Notes under the pieces: generated by a model
Told to the model about the DNA's origin: nothing
Database searches by the model: none
What the model saw: the letters and a program-made list of their open reading frames with translations, nothing else
Part shown: in pieces, positions 53,426 to 64,000 of the stretch
Layout of the letters: every line of letters starts with the position of its first letter
Numbering within the stretch: position 1 is the first letter of the stretch
Assembly: GCF_030812835.1 (NCBI RefSeq)
Contig: NZ_JAUSTM010000002.1
Coordinates: 1-64,000 of the forward strand
Direction of reading: 5' to 3'
Source of the DNA: Streptococcus moroccensis
GTDB taxonomy: Bacteria > Bacillota > Bacilli > Lactobacillales > Streptococcaceae
DNA length: 64,000 nucleotides
Translations under genes and position numbers: made by a program

Positions 53426-54505
53426 ATGAATATTTACGATCAACTACAGGCTGTAGAAGACCGTTATGAAGAACTAGGGGAGCTTTTAAGTGATCCAGAT
53501 GTCGTTTCAGATACCAAACGTTTTATGGAATTGTCACGGGAAGAGGCTAATACACGTGAGACTGTTGCAGCTTATCGCGAATACAAGCAAACGATTCAAG
53601 CCATTGCAGATGCCGAAGAAATGATCAAAGATGCTGGCGGTGATGCAGAGCTAGAAGAAATGGCGAAAGAGGAGTTAAAGGACTCTAAAACAGCCAAAGA
53701 AGAATTAGAAGGTCGCCTGAAAATCTTACTCTTACCCAAAGACCCTAATGATGATAAGAATATTATCTTGGAAATCCGCGGGGCGGCAGGTGGGGACGAA
53801 GCAGCCCTCTTTGCAGGTGACCTGTTGACCATGTATCAAAAGTATGCTGAAAGTCAAGGCTGGCGGTTTGAAATCATGGAAACCTCGTTGAATGGTGTAG
53901 GGGGCTTTAAAGAAGTTATCGCCATGGTATCAGGCCAATCGGTCTACTCCAAACTGAAGTACGAATCAGGAGCACACCGTGTGCAGCGAGTTCCCGTGAC
54001 TGAGAGTCAAGGACGTGTACATACCTCAACGGCAACAGTCCTTATCATGCCTGAGGTTGAAGAAGTGGAATATGATATTGATCCCAAGGATCTCCGTGTG
54101 GATATCTATCATGCGTCTGGGGCTGGTGGACAGAACGTCAACAAGGTAGCAACGGCCGTTCGTATCGTCCATTTGCCAACTAATATCAAGGTTGAGATGC
54201 AAGAAGAACGAACACAACAAAAAAACCGTGATAAGGCTATGAAAATTATTCGTGCCCGTGTAGCAGACCACTTTGCGCAAATCGCTCAGGACGAGCAGGA
54301 TGCAGAGCGTAAGTCGACGATCGGTACAGGGGACCGCTCAGAACGTATCCGTACCTATAACTTCCCTCAAAACCGAGTAACGGATCATCGCATTGGCTTG
54401 ACCCTTCAAAAATTAGACACGATTATAGCTGGAAAACTAGATGAAGTGGTTGATGCACTCGTCCTTTATGACCAAACCCAAAAACTTGAGGCCTTAAATA
54501 AATAA
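53426..54505 (+). CDS. prfA: Peptide chain release factor 1
   Basis: A 359-residue class I release factor for UAA and UAG. The GGQ motif is in [19 protein letters not shown], the tripeptide anticodon-like region lies near the family PxT ([17 protein letters not shown]), and length is normal. The ATG at 53426 follows AGAAGGAGTTGACA; a TTG at 53420 overlaps the site. Its stop codon overlaps the start of prmC (TAATG), so translation is coupled to the methylase that modifies its GGQ glutamine. Confidence 0.97.
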   Translation: MNIYDQLQAVEDRYEELGELLSDPDVVSDTKRFMELSREEANTRETVAAYREYKQTIQAIADAEEMIKDAGGDAELEEMAKEELKDSKTAKEELEGRLKILLLPKDPNDDKNIILEIRGAAGGDEAALFAGDLLTMYQKYAESQGWRFEIMETSLNGVGGFKEVIAMVSGQSVYSKLKYESGAHRVQRVPVTESQGRVHTSTATVLIMPEVEEVEYDIDPKDLRVDIYHASGAGGQNVNKVATAVRIVHLPTNIKVEMQEERTQQKNRDKAMKIIRARVADHFAQIAQDEQDAERKSTIGTGDRSERIRTYNFPQNRVTDHRIGLTLQKLDTIIAGKLDEVVDALVLYDQTQKLEALNK

Positions 54506-55344
54506 TGGTGACATACGGTCAATTCATAGTTGAGTTAGAATCAAAACTCCAATCACTTGGGGAAGAAGCGGAAGCTTTAAAAATTGTTTTTAAGGAATTA
54601 AAAGAATGGACCCTAACTGACCTGGTCACTTCTCTTAGGGAACCTCTAACAACTGCTGATCGGGAGCTCTTGCTGTCTATTTTTGAACAGTTGGCCAATC
54701 ATATTCCGGCTCAGTATATCTTGGGTTATACGTATTTTTCAGAAATGAAGCTCAAGGTCGATGAGAGAGTTCTCATCCCAAGACCCGAGACAGAAGAACT
54801 AGTGGAGCTTATTGTGCGTGATAATGCCCCAACCCCTTTAAGGGTTTTGGATCTTTGTACGGGATCAGGAGCTATCGCCCTAGCTTTGAAAAAAGCCTGT
54901 CCAGATTGGGAAATGGTCGGAAGTGATCTTTCAGCAGATGCTATAGCAGTAGCGTCTGAAAATGCGAATGTTCAGGGTTTGGCGATAAACTGGCTTGTTT
55001 CAGATCTATTTGATGCGATTTCTGGAAAATATGATATCATCGTATCTAATCCCCCTTATATTGCTCAGGAAGATCAGGGTGAAGTTGGCCTGAATGTTTT
55101 AGCTTCTGAACCTCACTTAGCTTTATTTGCGGATGAAAATGGCTATGCTATCTACAGGCAAATCATCGAGCAAGTGAGTGATTATCTGAAGCCTACTGGG
55201 AAGCTTTATTTTGAAATTGGCTACAAACAAGGTCAGGGCCTGGTCAATCTTTTGAACCAACACTTCCCGCAAAAGCGGGTACGGATTATTCAGGACCAAT
55301 TTGGTCAGGATCGAATGGTGGTGATGGATCATGTGTCAGTCTAG
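54505..55344 (+). CDS. prmC: Release factor glutamine N5-methyltransferase
   Basis: A 279-residue SAM-dependent methyltransferase that methylates the GGQ Gln of release factors. Motif I LDLCTGSGAIAL and the catalytic NPPY (IIVSNPPYIA) are intact, with an N-terminal helical domain for RF binding. It overlaps prfA by one base and the next gene by 14 bases. Confidence 0.95.
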   Translation: MVTYGQFIVELESKLQSLGEEAEALKIVFKELKEWTLTDLVTSLREPLTTADRELLLSIFEQLANHIPAQYILGYTYFSEMKLKVDERVLIPRPETEELVELIVRDNAPTPLRVLDLCTGSGAIALALKKACPDWEMVGSDLSADAIAVASENANVQGLAINWLVSDLFDAISGKYDIIVSNPPYIAQEDQGEVGLNVLASEPHLALFADENGYAIYRQIIEQVSDYLKPTGKLYFEIGYKQGQGLVNLLNQHFPQKRVRIIQDQFGQDRMVVMDHVSV

Positions 55345-55960
55345 TGAACAAGAGCTTAGTCGCTTGGTAGAGATTATTGGTAAGGGAGGAAGTCTTATCC
55401 TACCAACGGAGACTGTTTATGGTCTCTTTGCAGATGCCTTATCTGAGGATGCTGTTCGTCATGTCTACAAGTTGAAACAACGACCGGTAGATAAGGCTAT
55501 GAATCTCAACGTAGCGACGATAGACGCCATTTATGCTTTTTCTAAAGAGCAACCCGACTTTTTGCCTCAACTGTTCGATCACTTTCTACCAGGTCCGCTG
55601 ACGATAATTCTAAAAGCAAATGAGCATGTACCAGTTTGGGTCAATTCTGGACTAGACACAGTTGGTTTTCGTCTTCCTAATCATCCGGTCACTCGAGAGA
55701 TTATTAAACGAACAGGTCCGCTCATCGGTCCATCAGCTAATGTATCTGGGGCGTCTAGCGGTAAAGTCTATGAGGAGATTAAGAGTCAATTCGAGGAACA
55801 GCTTTTTGGATTTGCAGACGATGAGGCTATCACGGGTCAAGATTCGACCATACTAGATCTCTCAGGCGAATACGCTAAAATCTTGCGACAAGGACTGATT
55901 ACAGAGGCAGAATTGAAGGCAAAAGTCCCTCAAATTCTATTTGAACCCTTGGTTGGTTAG
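55331..55960 (+). CDS. YrdC/Sua5-family protein (threonylcarbamoyl-AMP synthase-like)
   Basis: A 209-residue protein with the YrdC RNA-binding fold (GGSLILPTETVYGLFADA, KQRPVDKAMNLNV, LPGPLTIILKAN, TGPLIGPSANVSGASSGK). Such proteins make threonylcarbamoyl-AMP for the t6A37 modification of ANN-decoding tRNAs. It has no Sua5 C-terminal extension. Translationally coupled to prmC by a 14-base overlap. Confidence 0.9.
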   Translation: MCQSSEQELSRLVEIIGKGGSLILPTETVYGLFADALSEDAVRHVYKLKQRPVDKAMNLNVATIDAIYAFSKEQPDFLPQLFDHFLPGPLTIILKANEHVPVWVNSGLDTVGFRLPNHPVTREIIKRTGPLIGPSANVSGASSGKVYEEIKSQFEEQLFGFADDEAITGQDSTILDLSGEYAKILRQGLITEAELKAKVPQILFEPLVG

Positions 55961-56125
55961 TATCTTCACTTGTTTTTTTAGACTTATTTTGCTAGAATAT
56001 TTTTTTAAATAGGGTGTATCAGTGGTTAACTGCATTCATAGTTTAGCGTTCTCTTAACTGTTATCCCTGTCATAAGCTGTTTCAATGATTTTAGGATTAT
56101 TGTGTCAGTCTTTGTGTGAAACGAG

Positions 56126-56156
56126 TGCCTTGTAACAAGGCCATCCCTACAAGGCT
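56126..56156 (+). promoter_or_regulatory. Competing hairpins upstream of glyA
   Basis: GCCTTG (56127-56132) can pair with CAAGGC at 56136-56141 or with the second copy ACAAGGC at 56149-56155. The two pairings exclude each other. The rest of the 55961-56205 interval shows no gene. Confidence 0.35.
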
Positions 56157-56205
56157 TAAAGAAAATTATATTTTTTAAGTATTTAGTATAAAAAAGGAGT
56201 ACCCA

Positions 56206-57462
56206 ATGATTTTTGATAAACCTGATTTTAAAGCATTTGATCCAGAAGTTTGGTCAGCTATTGCTGATGAAGAAACGCGTCAACAAGATAATATCGAGTT
56301 GATTGCCTCTGAAAACGTAGTCTCTAAAGCAGTTATGGCAGCTCAAGGATCAATCTTGACCAACAAATATGCTGAAGGTTATCCAGCTAAACGTTATTAT
56401 GGTGGAACGGATGTGGTAGATGTGATCGAAAATTTAGCCATTGATCGGGCTAAGGAAATTTTCGGAGCTAAATTTGCCAATGTTCAACCACATTCTGGTA
56501 GTCAAGCTAATGCGGGTGCTTACCTTGCTTTAATTGAGCCTGGGGATACTGTACTTGGGATGGATCTTTCTGCAGGAGGACACTTGACTCATGGGTCGCC
56601 GGTTAATTTCTCTGGAAAAACTTATAACTTTGTTCCTTATACTGTTGACAAAGAGACGGAAGAGCTTGATTATGATCAAATCGCGGCCGTTGCAAAAGAA
56701 GTCAAACCAAAACTCATCGTAGCAGGTGCTTCAGCTTATTCACGGACTATTGATTTTGCTAAGTTCCGTGAGATTGCTGATCAGGTTGGGGCTAAATTGA
56801 TGGTTGATATGGCGCATATTGCAGGACTTGTCGCTGCTGGTCTCCACCCAAGTCCAGTTCCATACGCTGATATTACAACGTCTACGACACATAAAACCCT
56901 TCGTGGTCCTCGTGGCGGCCTTATTTTAACAAATGATGAAGATTTGGCTAAGAAAATCAACTCAGCGATTTTCCCTGGTATCCAAGGCGGCCCATTGGAA
57001 CATGTGATTGCAGCAAAAGCAGTTGCTTTCAAGGAATGTTTAGACCCAGAATTCAAAACTTATGCGGCAAATGTCATTGAGAACGCTAAAGCAATGGTAG
57101 AGGTCTTTAACGCACATGAAAAGTTGCATGTGGTTTCAGGTGGAACAGATAACCATCTCTTCTTGGTCGATGTGACAGCCTTGGTTGAAAATGGGAAAGT
57201 CGCACAAGATCTTCTGGAAGAGGCTAATATCACCCTCAATAAAAACTCTATTCCTTACGAAACCTTATCACCATTTAAAACATCTGGTATTCGTATTGGA
57301 ACACCTGCAATTACCAGTCGTGGTATGGGTGTAGCTGAAAGCAAGAAGATTGCTGAAGCCATTATCACAGTTCTTGAGAATGCTGACAATAAAGATGTCA
57401 TTGCACAAGTACGTCAAGATATCAAGGCTTTAACAGACGCTTTCCCACTTTACATTAATTAA
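56206..57462 (+). CDS. glyA: Serine hydroxymethyltransferase
   Basis: A 418-residue PLP enzyme converting serine and tetrahydrofolate to glycine and methylene-tetrahydrofolate. The N-terminal [19 protein letters not shown], the PLP lysine in [13 protein letters not shown], and the C-terminal [17 protein letters not shown] are diagnostic. The ATG follows AAAAAGGAGTACCCA. It is followed 15 bp later by a nucleoid protein gene in the same direction. Confidence 0.97.
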   Translation: MIFDKPDFKAFDPEVWSAIADEETRQQDNIELIASENVVSKAVMAAQGSILTNKYAEGYPAKRYYGGTDVVDVIENLAIDRAKEIFGAKFANVQPHSGSQANAGAYLALIEPGDTVLGMDLSAGGHLTHGSPVNFSGKTYNFVPYTVDKETEELDYDQIAAVAKEVKPKLIVAGASAYSRTIDFAKFREIADQVGAKLMVDMAHIAGLVAAGLHPSPVPYADITTSTTHKTLRGPRGGLILTNDEDLAKKINSAIFPGIQGGPLEHVIAAKAVAFKECLDPEFKTYAANVIENAKAMVEVFNAHEKLHVVSGGTDNHLFLVDVTALVENGKVAQDLLEEANITLNKNSIPYETLSPFKTSGIRIGTPAITSRGMGVAESKKIAEAIITVLENADNKDVIAQVRQDIKALTDAFPLYIN

Positions 57463-57477
57463 GGAAAAGAGGATAAG

Positions 57478-58452
57478 ATGGATATTTTTATCAAAAAAGC
57501 CATCGTCCATCAGTTTTCCCCTGAAGATACTGAACTTATCCTTGCTGATGAGTTGCTCAATTTGACTCCCAAAATGGAAGACTATTTGCGGAAGAAAATT
57601 GAGCGTGTCTACTCGGATCAGGCAAAAACGGGCATTTTTGATCTCGAAAATGCCTTTTTGTCACGATTGACGGATGACTTTTTAGAGACTTCAGTTGCTG
57701 TAGCTAACACTTGGCGAGAAGCCTTTATCCTCTCTGAAAATCAAAAAACCAATGATTTAGTGTTTCTCGATTTTGAAAGCCATGGGATAAAACATTTTTG
57801 CTTTATGCGTTTGGCCTTAAGGGAAACATTAGCCCATGTTGGGACAGAGTTGTCGAACCCCATTGTCTTAACGCAAAACAATTTACCAGGTGCAGGTTCG
57901 CCTCCTGACGAGGCACTAATTGTCAATCTAGAGAATCGACATTACCTTCTTATCGAAAAACGGATCAAACACAATGGCGCTTTTCTCAATTATTTTTCAG
58001 AGATGCTATTAGCGGTTGAGCCCGTTATCTCTGCCCAAAAATCAATCAAAACTTTGGAACAAACAGCTCAAAAAGTTGCTGCTAGTTTCAACCAAGATGA
58101 TTTTCAATTTCAATCAAAAGTGAAGTCTGCCATACATAAAAACTTAGAAGAAAACCAAGAGTTGTCTCCTGAGAAATTAGCAGATCAACTATTTGAGGAT
58201 AATTTAACCGCTAAGCTAAGTTTTATAGATCAAGCAAGTGAAACGATATCAGAACCTGTTAAATTAGACCAAATCGATACCAGCCGCCAACTTAAAAAAT
58301 TTGAAAGTCAAAAGCTCTCTCTTTCAAATGGTATTGAATTAACGGTTCCTAATGTGGTTTATGAAGATGCAGAATCTGTTGAGTTCATTCTCAATCCAGA
58401 TGGAACATACTCCATTCTGATAAAAAATATCGAGGCGATTCAGACAAAATGA
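57478..58452 (+). CDS. 37-kDa nucleoid-associated protein (NdpA/YejK family)
   Basis: A 324-residue cytoplasmic protein matching the NdpA/YejK family (IFIKKAIVHQFSPEDTELIL, FLARLTDDF-like LSRLTDDFLETS, LENRHYLLIEKRIKHNGAFL). Its function in streptococci is not defined; Gram-negative members bind the nucleoid. It begins 15 bp after glyA with GGAAAAGAGGATAAG, and its end overlaps the lysozyme-like gene by 4 bp. Confidence 0.82.
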   Translation: MDIFIKKAIVHQFSPEDTELILADELLNLTPKMEDYLRKKIERVYSDQAKTGIFDLENAFLSRLTDDFLETSVAVANTWREAFILSENQKTNDLVFLDFESHGIKHFCFMRLALRETLAHVGTELSNPIVLTQNNLPGAGSPPDEALIVNLENRHYLLIEKRIKHNGAFLNYFSEMLLAVEPVISAQKSIKTLEQTAQKVAASFNQDDFQFQSKVKSAIHKNLEENQELSPEKLADQLFEDNLTAKLSFIDQASETISEPVKLDQIDTSRQLKKFESQKLSLSNGIELTVPNVVYEDAESVEFILNPDGTYSILIKNIEAIQTK

Positions 58453-59051
58453 TGAAAAAATTATGGCGGTTTTTCCTTCTCATTTTAACGCTTGGTCTAC
58501 TCTATCAAGGGTACAAACTTCATAAGGATGTTAGCCATGTGTTAACCTATCGTTCACTCGTCAGAGAGGTTATTGCTGAAACCGGAAGCTCAGTTGATGA
58601 GGATTTGGTTTTAGCCATGATTTATACGGAGACCAAAGGAAAGTCTGACGATGTCATGCAGTCCAGTGAGAGCATTCATGGGACTGCTAACACAATAACA
58701 GACAGTAAAGAAAGCATCCGACAAGGGATTCAAGTCTTGGTAGACAATGTTGCATACGCTGAAGAGTTGGGCATTGATACGTGGACCGCTGTTCAAGCCT
58801 ATAATTTTGGGAAAAATTACATGGATTATGTTGCCTCTCATGGTGGCGAGAATTTGATTAAGGTTGCTAAGGCCTATTCCCGAGATGTCGTTGCTCCTAG
58901 TTTGGGTAATACGACTGGTCTAACCTACCGTTACCTGCATCCAATTGCTCTTTTACATGGAGGGGAACTTTATGTTAACGGAGGCAATATCTATTATTCG
59001 AGACAGGTGCGGGTCAATATGTATTTACTAGAAATCATGAGTTGGTTCTAA
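58449..59051 (+). CDS. Lysozyme-like extracytoplasmic muramidase
   Basis: A 200-residue protein with an N-terminal membrane anchor or signal (WRFFLLILTLGLLYQGYKL) and a lysozyme-like fold: SSVDEDLVLAMIYTETKGKS with the catalytic Glu region, then VQAYNFGKNYMDYVASHGG. It resembles the lysozyme domain of CwlT-like cell-wall hydrolases. Translation is coupled to the nucleoid-protein gene (4-bp overlap). The stop codon lies in the loop of the terminator hairpin. Confidence 0.82.
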   Translation: MMKKLWRFFLLILTLGLLYQGYKLHKDVSHVLTYRSLVREVIAETGSSVDEDLVLAMIYTETKGKSDDVMQSSESIHGTANTITDSKESIRQGIQVLVDNVAYAEELGIDTWTAVQAYNFGKNYMDYVASHGGENLIKVAKAYSRDVVAPSLGNTTGLTYRYLHPIALLHGGELYVNGGNIYYSRQVRVNMYLLEIMSWF

Positions 59052-59066
59052 AACTCATGATTTTTT
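59032..59066 (+). terminator. Terminator overlapping the stop of the lysozyme-like gene
   Basis: AAATCATGAGTT (59032-59043) and AACTCATGATTT (59052-59063) make a 12-bp stem with an 8-nt loop that contains the TAA stop; a T run follows. Confidence 0.88.
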
Positions 59067-59301
59067 CTTTGTCTGCAAAAATTTGGTATAATTAATAAAA
59101 TACTATACAATGAACAATTTTCTAAAGATAGGCCGTTTATTGTTTAAGTCAATTGGTTGACATTAGTCAGCTGTGATGCAAATTGTTTCGCCATTATCGA
59201 TTAAGCACCAGAATAATCGGTTACTATAAAACAGACTACCCTTGATTTATGATAAAACAAGACAGTCGTCAATCGAAATCAGAATAGTGAGAGGAGACAC
59301 C

Positions 59302-62300
59302 ATGTTTGTACCTTTGGATACAAAAACTGTTTATAGCTTTATGGATAGTGTTATAGGAATCGAGTCCTACGTGGCAAGAGCCAAAGCTATGGGTTACCAA
59401 TCGCTTGGTATGATGGATATTGACAATCTCTATGGTGCTTATCATTTTATGGAGGTTTGCTATCAATTAGGCATCCGTCCGATAGTCGGAGTGGAGATGG
59501 TCCTTGAGCACGAACAAGCACCATTAAAGGTTTATCTTGTTGCCCATAATACACAAGCTTACCAGGCTCTGATGAAGCTCTCTACTCAAAAAATGATGGG
59601 AGAAAGTAAAGTTGAAAACCTTAGGCCTTATTTAGAACAAGTAACTCTTATCTTGCCTTATCAAGAAGGCATTAATCAGGTTTCTTTGGACCTGCCTTAT
59701 TACATAGGTGTTTTTCCTGAGACGCCACAGCAGTCCTTTGACCATCCAATCCTGCCGATCCAGACCGTTCGCTATTTCGATTTAGAAGAACGTCGTCTCA
59801 TCCAAATGCTTCATGCTATTCGGGATAATCAGAGTTTGCAAGAAACACCCCCGATTCTAACGAAAGAAGTCCTACAGACACCGTCTGAAATGGCTCAGCT
59901 CTTTAAGGATGACTTTCCAGAGGCCTTGGATAATTTAGAGGCTCTCACATCCACTATCACTTATCAATTGGAACAATCCTTGGTCCTTCCACGATTTAAT
60001 CGGGAGAGACCAGCCGTTGAAGAACTCCGGGAACGCGCATTTGAAGGTCTTTCAGAGAAGAATCATTTGTCAGCTATTTACCGAGACCGCTTAGAAAAAG
60101 AACTCGATATCATTCACCAAATGGGCTTTGATGATTATTTCTTAATCGTCTGGGATTTATTACGTTTCGGACGGAGCCAAGGCTATTACATGGGAATGGG
60201 ACGGGGTTCAGCAGTCGGAAGTCTGGTTGCCTATGCTTTAGATATCACTGGCATTGATCCTGTTGACAAAAATTTACTGTTTGAGCGTTTCCTTAATTTA
60301 GAGCGTTTCAGCATGCCAGATATCGATATTGATATGCCAGATGTTTATCGACCAGAATTTATTCGCTATGTCCGGGAGAAGTATGGCAGTCGGCATGCCG
60401 CTCAAATTGTGACCTTCTCGACTTTTGGGGCAAAACAAGCCATACGTGACGTCTTTAAACGATTTGGCCTTGCTGAATACGAATTGACTAACTTGACCAA
60501 AAAAATTGGTTTTAGAGATACGCTTCAATCGGCTTATGAGCGCAATGCTAGCCTTAGGCAGCTCATTTTGAGCAAACCTGAATACCAAAAAGCATTTGAA
60601 ATGGCAAAAGCGATTGAAGGACAGCCTCGTCAGACTTCAATTCATGCAGCAGGTGTTGTGATGAGCGATCATGACCTGACAGATCGGATTCCGCTAAAGC
60701 AGGGCGAAGAAATGCATCTAACCCAATACGATGCCCATGGTGTTGAGGCAAACGGACTGTTGAAGATGGACTTTTTAGGCCTAAGAAACCTGACCTTTGT
60801 CCAACGAATGGCAGAACGTGTTGCCGATAAGCATAATGTGACTATCGATATTGCTAAGATTAATCTTGAAGACCCTGATACCTTAACCCTTTTTGCCAAA
60901 GGCCAGACAAAAGGAATTTTCCAGTTTGAGGCAACAGGTGCCATCTCGCTTTTAAAACGTGTTAAACCAAATTGCTTTGAAGATATTGTTGCGACTACGT
61001 CTTTAAACCGGCCTGGTGCCAGTGATTATATTGATAATTTCATTAAGAGACGACGGGGCAAAGAACGCATTGATTTATTAGACCCTAGTATCGCAGATAT
61101 CTTAGAGCCGACCTATGGGATCATGCTCTATCAAGAGCAGGTGATGCAAATTGCCCAACGTTACGCTGGTTTTAGCCTTGGTAAGGCCGATATTTTAAGA
61201 CGGGCCATGGGTAAGAAAAAACCTGAAGAAATGGCTGCCATGGCTTCTGAATTCATGACAGGAGCCCTTAAAAATGGGCATTCCGAGCACCATGCCAAAC
61301 AATTATTTGCTATGATGGAAAAGTTTGCCGGCTATGGGTTTAACCGTTCGCATGCATACGCTTATGCAGCCTTAGCCTTTCAGCTAGCCTATTTTAAAGC
61401 TCATTATCCGGATGTCTTCTTTGATGTCATGCTCAATTATTCCAATAATGGCTATATCGAAGATGCCCTGACCTTTGATTTTCAGGTGGCTCAGTTACAC
61501 ATTAACACGGTTCCTTATTATGATAAATTTGACAAAGGAAAAATTTACCTTGGTTTAAAAAATATTAAAGGACTCCCTAAAGACTTTTCTCACTGGATTA
61601 TTGATCATCGCCCTTTTGCGAGTATAGAAGATTTTGTCCATCGCCTTCCAGAGCCATACGCCAAGCCTGCCCTAATAGAGCCATTGATTAAGATTGGGTT
61701 ATTTGATCAATTTGAACGAAATCGTCAGAAAGTCCTGGTTAATTACCAAGGTCTCCGTGAACACCATAAACTAGGGCAGGCTAATCTGTTTGAGGATAAT
61801 CCTGACATGGCCTATGGTTGGACAGACGTTGCTGATTTTTCAGAGATTGAAAAATTTCATCAAGAGCAAGAAGTCATGGGAATTGGGCTCAGTCCGCATC
61901 CCCTTGTAAAATTAGCCAAGCAGGCGGTTTATCCTATTACACCGATTCGAGATTTAGTAGCCGAGGAACAGGGGCAAATCATGGTTGAAGTCTTAGATAT
62001 TCGTCAGATCCGCACAAAAAAAGGACAACCCATGGCTTTTGTAAAAGTAACAGACGCTCTAAACCAAATGGAAGTTACAGTCTTTCCAGAAGTTTATGTA
62101 ACTATCGGGCGAACGCTTGAAATTGGGCAGTTTTATTATTTATCAGGAAAAATTCAAGACCGTGATGGACAGTTGCAAATGCTATTAGAAAAAGCCCTTG
62201 CCGTCCCCACAGAACAGTTTTGGGTCCAAGTGGCTAATCATGACGATGACGAGCTTGTTGCGGAATTGTTAAAACAACACCCTGGACCAGTTCCTGTGGT

Positions 62301-62415
62301 CTTACGGTATAAAGAATCCAATGAAACCATCCAACCTAAATACATAGGGGTTAAGAAAACGGAATCATTGGTAGATGCCTTTAAAAATAAAAATATGAAA
62401 ACGATTTTTTACTAA
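59302..62415 (+). CDS. dnaE: DNA polymerase III subunit alpha, DnaE type
   Basis: A 1037-residue replicative polymerase, which in Firmicutes extends primers before PolC. The N-terminal PHP domain (VPLDTKTVYSFMDSVIGIES), the catalytic aspartates in MPDIDIDMPD, and later motifs (GRGSAVGSLVAYAL, FNRSHAYAYAALAFQLAYFK) followed by an OB-fold C-terminus are present. The ATG at 59302 follows GAGAGGAGACACC; the longer frame to 59242 lacks a ribosome site. Confidence 0.96.
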   Translation: MFVPLDTKTVYSFMDSVIGIESYVARAKAMGYQSLGMMDIDNLYGAYHFMEVCYQLGIRPIVGVEMVLEHEQAPLKVYLVAHNTQAYQALMKLSTQKMMGESKVENLRPYLEQVTLILPYQEGINQVSLDLPYYIGVFPETPQQSFDHPILPIQTVRYFDLEERRLIQMLHAIRDNQSLQETPPILTKEVLQTPSEMAQLFKDDFPEALDNLEALTSTITYQLEQSLVLPRFNRERPAVEELRERAFEGLSEKNHLSAIYRDRLEKELDIIHQMGFDDYFLIVWDLLRFGRSQGYYMGMGRGSAVGSLVAYALDITGIDPVDKNLLFERFLNLERFSMPDIDIDMPDVYRPEFIRYVREKYGSRHAAQIVTFSTFGAKQAIRDVFKRFGLAEYELTNLTKKIGFRDTLQSAYERNASLRQLILSKPEYQKAFEMAKAIEGQPRQTSIHAAGVVMSDHDLTDRIPLKQGEEMHLTQYDAHGVEANGLLKMDFLGLRNLTFVQRMAERVADKHNVTIDIAKINLEDPDTLTLFAKGQTKGIFQFEATGAISLLKRVKPNCFEDIVATTSLNRPGASDYIDNFIKRRRGKERIDLLDPSIADILEPTYGIMLYQEQVMQIAQRYAGFSLGKADILRRAMGKKKPEEMAAMASEFMTGALKNGHSEHHAKQLFAMMEKFAGYGFNRSHAYAYAALAFQLAYFKAHYPDVFFDVMLNYSNNGYIEDALTFDFQVAQLHINTVPYYDKFDKGKIYLGLKNIKGLPKDFSHWIIDHRPFASIEDFVHRLPEPYAKPALIEPLIKIGLFDQFERNRQKVLVNYQGLREHHKLGQANLFEDNPDMAYGWTDVADFSEIEKFHQEQEVMGIGLSPHPLVKLAKQAVYPITPIRDLVAEEQGQIMVEVLDIRQIRTKKGQPMAFVKVTDALNQMEVTVFPEVYVTIGRTLEIGQFYYLSGKIQDRDGQLQMLLEKALAVPTEQFWVQVANHDDDELVAELLKQHPGPVPVVLRYKESNETIQPKYIGVKKTESLVDAFKNKNMKTIFY

Positions 62416-62428
62416 TTTTACCAGATAG

Positions 62429-63508
<1,080 letters not shown>

Positions 63509-63560
63509 TTGTGTTATTATTGCCATCAAAGGCATAAAATAAAAGGAGAAAAACTTAATC

Positions 63561-64000
63561 ATGAACAAACGTGTTAAAATCGTTGCTACCCTTGGACCTG
63601 CTGTTGAAACTCGCGGTGGGAAAAAATATGGAGAAGACGGTTATTGGGGTGAGCCTCTCGATGTTGAAACATCAGCACAAACCATCGCTAAATTGATTGA
63701 AGAAGGTGCTAACACATTCCGCTTTAACTTCTCTCATGGTGACCATGATGAGCAAGGTGCTCGTATGGCTACTGTTAAACGTGCAGAAGAAATTGCTGGT
63801 CGTCGTGTCGGTTTCCTTTTGGACACTAAGGGTCCTGAAATTCGTACAGAATTGTTTGAAGGTGACGCAAAAGAGTACAGCTACCAAACTGGCGATCAAA
63901 TCCGTGTAGCAACTAAGCAAGGGATCAAATCAACACGTGACGTGATTGCACTTAACGTTGCTGGTGGACTTGATGTCTTTGATGATGTTGAAGTTGGAAA
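63561..64000 (+). CDS. pyk: Pyruvate kinase, N-terminal part (cut by the window end)
   Basis: The first 146 codons of pyruvate kinase: MNKRVKIVATLGPAVETRGG, TFRFNFSHGDHDEQG, and GFLLDTKGPEIRTELFEGDA, which carry the N-terminal barrel and the ADP/K+ site residues. The ATG follows AAAAGGAGAAAAACTTAATC. The gene continues beyond base 64000. Confidence 0.95.
   Translation, partial: MNKRVKIVATLGPAVETRGGKKYGEDGYWGEPLDVETSAQTIAKLIEEGANTFRFNFSHGDHDEQGARMATVKRAEEIAGRRVGFLLDTKGPEIRTELFEGDAKEYSYQTGDQIRVATKQGIKSTRDVIALNVAGGLDVFDDVEVG

Overview
The window is a stretch of a low-GC Gram-positive chromosome, almost certainly a Streptococcus and probably of the pyogenic group. The evidence is the tmRNA tag peptide AKNTNTYALAA, the conserved order parE - small ORF - YkvA-like - parC - ilvE - DUF2969 - tRNA - rpsA, the block tdk-prfA-prmC-tsaC-like-glyA, dnaE followed by pfkA-pyk, and streptococcal-type promoters (extended -10 TGnTATAAT). 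I cannot name the species. Sequence outside coordinates 1-64000 is not visible; pyk runs off the right edge.

Layout. 1-614: rplS (L19) with its promoter. 615-1170: a gene-free array of terminator-like hairpins and palindromic repeats. 1342-5560: a leftward MATE exporter behind a leader with an intrinsic terminator, then a leftward GntR / ABC ATPase / two-permease operon with a palindromic operator inside its own promoter. 5708-13544: lepA, YeiH-type transporter, cysteine-cluster protein, Ca2+-type P-ATPase with an attenuator-like leader, and an AI-2E-family permease. 13599-24669: an accessory metabolic region containing a YrpB-like flavin oxidoreductase, HxlR regulator, LLM flavin monooxygenase, a decaying beta-glucoside PTS locus (frameshifted RpiR/MurR regulator, PTS permease with an internal deletion, intact 6-phospho-beta-glucosidase), a TauE-type permease, a fragment of a second LLM monooxygenase, and a LysR regulator followed by two tandem NmrA-like paralogues. 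25005-30730: a HAD nucleotidase, uvrC, tpx, a secreted CAP-domain protein and a TVP38/DedA-family membrane protein.

30804-36241: ssrA (tmRNA) carries a 5.06-kb integrative element at its 3' end. It is bounded by a 14-bp direct repeat (31140-31153 and 36182-36195). It holds a tyrosine integrase split by a frameshift, an orphan glycine-rich protein, a CI-like S24 repressor, a divergent operator region, several very small genes, a DUF4145-like protein, a small HExxH protein and two Cro-like HTH genes. No replication or virion genes are present. The element brings its own terminator for ssrA, and the original ssrA terminator is stranded at the far end.

36338-64000: core genome. It holds dinG, a FabG-like SDR with a cre-like site, cysteine desulfurase + thiI, plsY, topoisomerase IV (parE, parC), ilvE, tRNA-Tyr and tRNA-Gln flanking a palindromic repeat, rpsA, a tautomerase, tdk, prfA-prmC-YrdC family, glyA, nucleoid protein, lysozyme-like protein, dnaE, pfkA and the start of pyk.

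The observations I consider most worth checking are: (1) the 262-bp insertion-like segment at 52325-52586 flanked by an exact 18-bp direct repeat and containing a multibranched structure of five perfect stems; (2) a dispersed palindromic repeat family (615-1120 and 50221-50326); (3) at least four genes whose start codon lies only 6-9 nt after a strong extended -10, implying leaderless mRNAs; (4) the terminator swap at ssrA; (5) the prophage operator that exactly fills the 17-bp promoter spacer and recurs inside a downstream gene.
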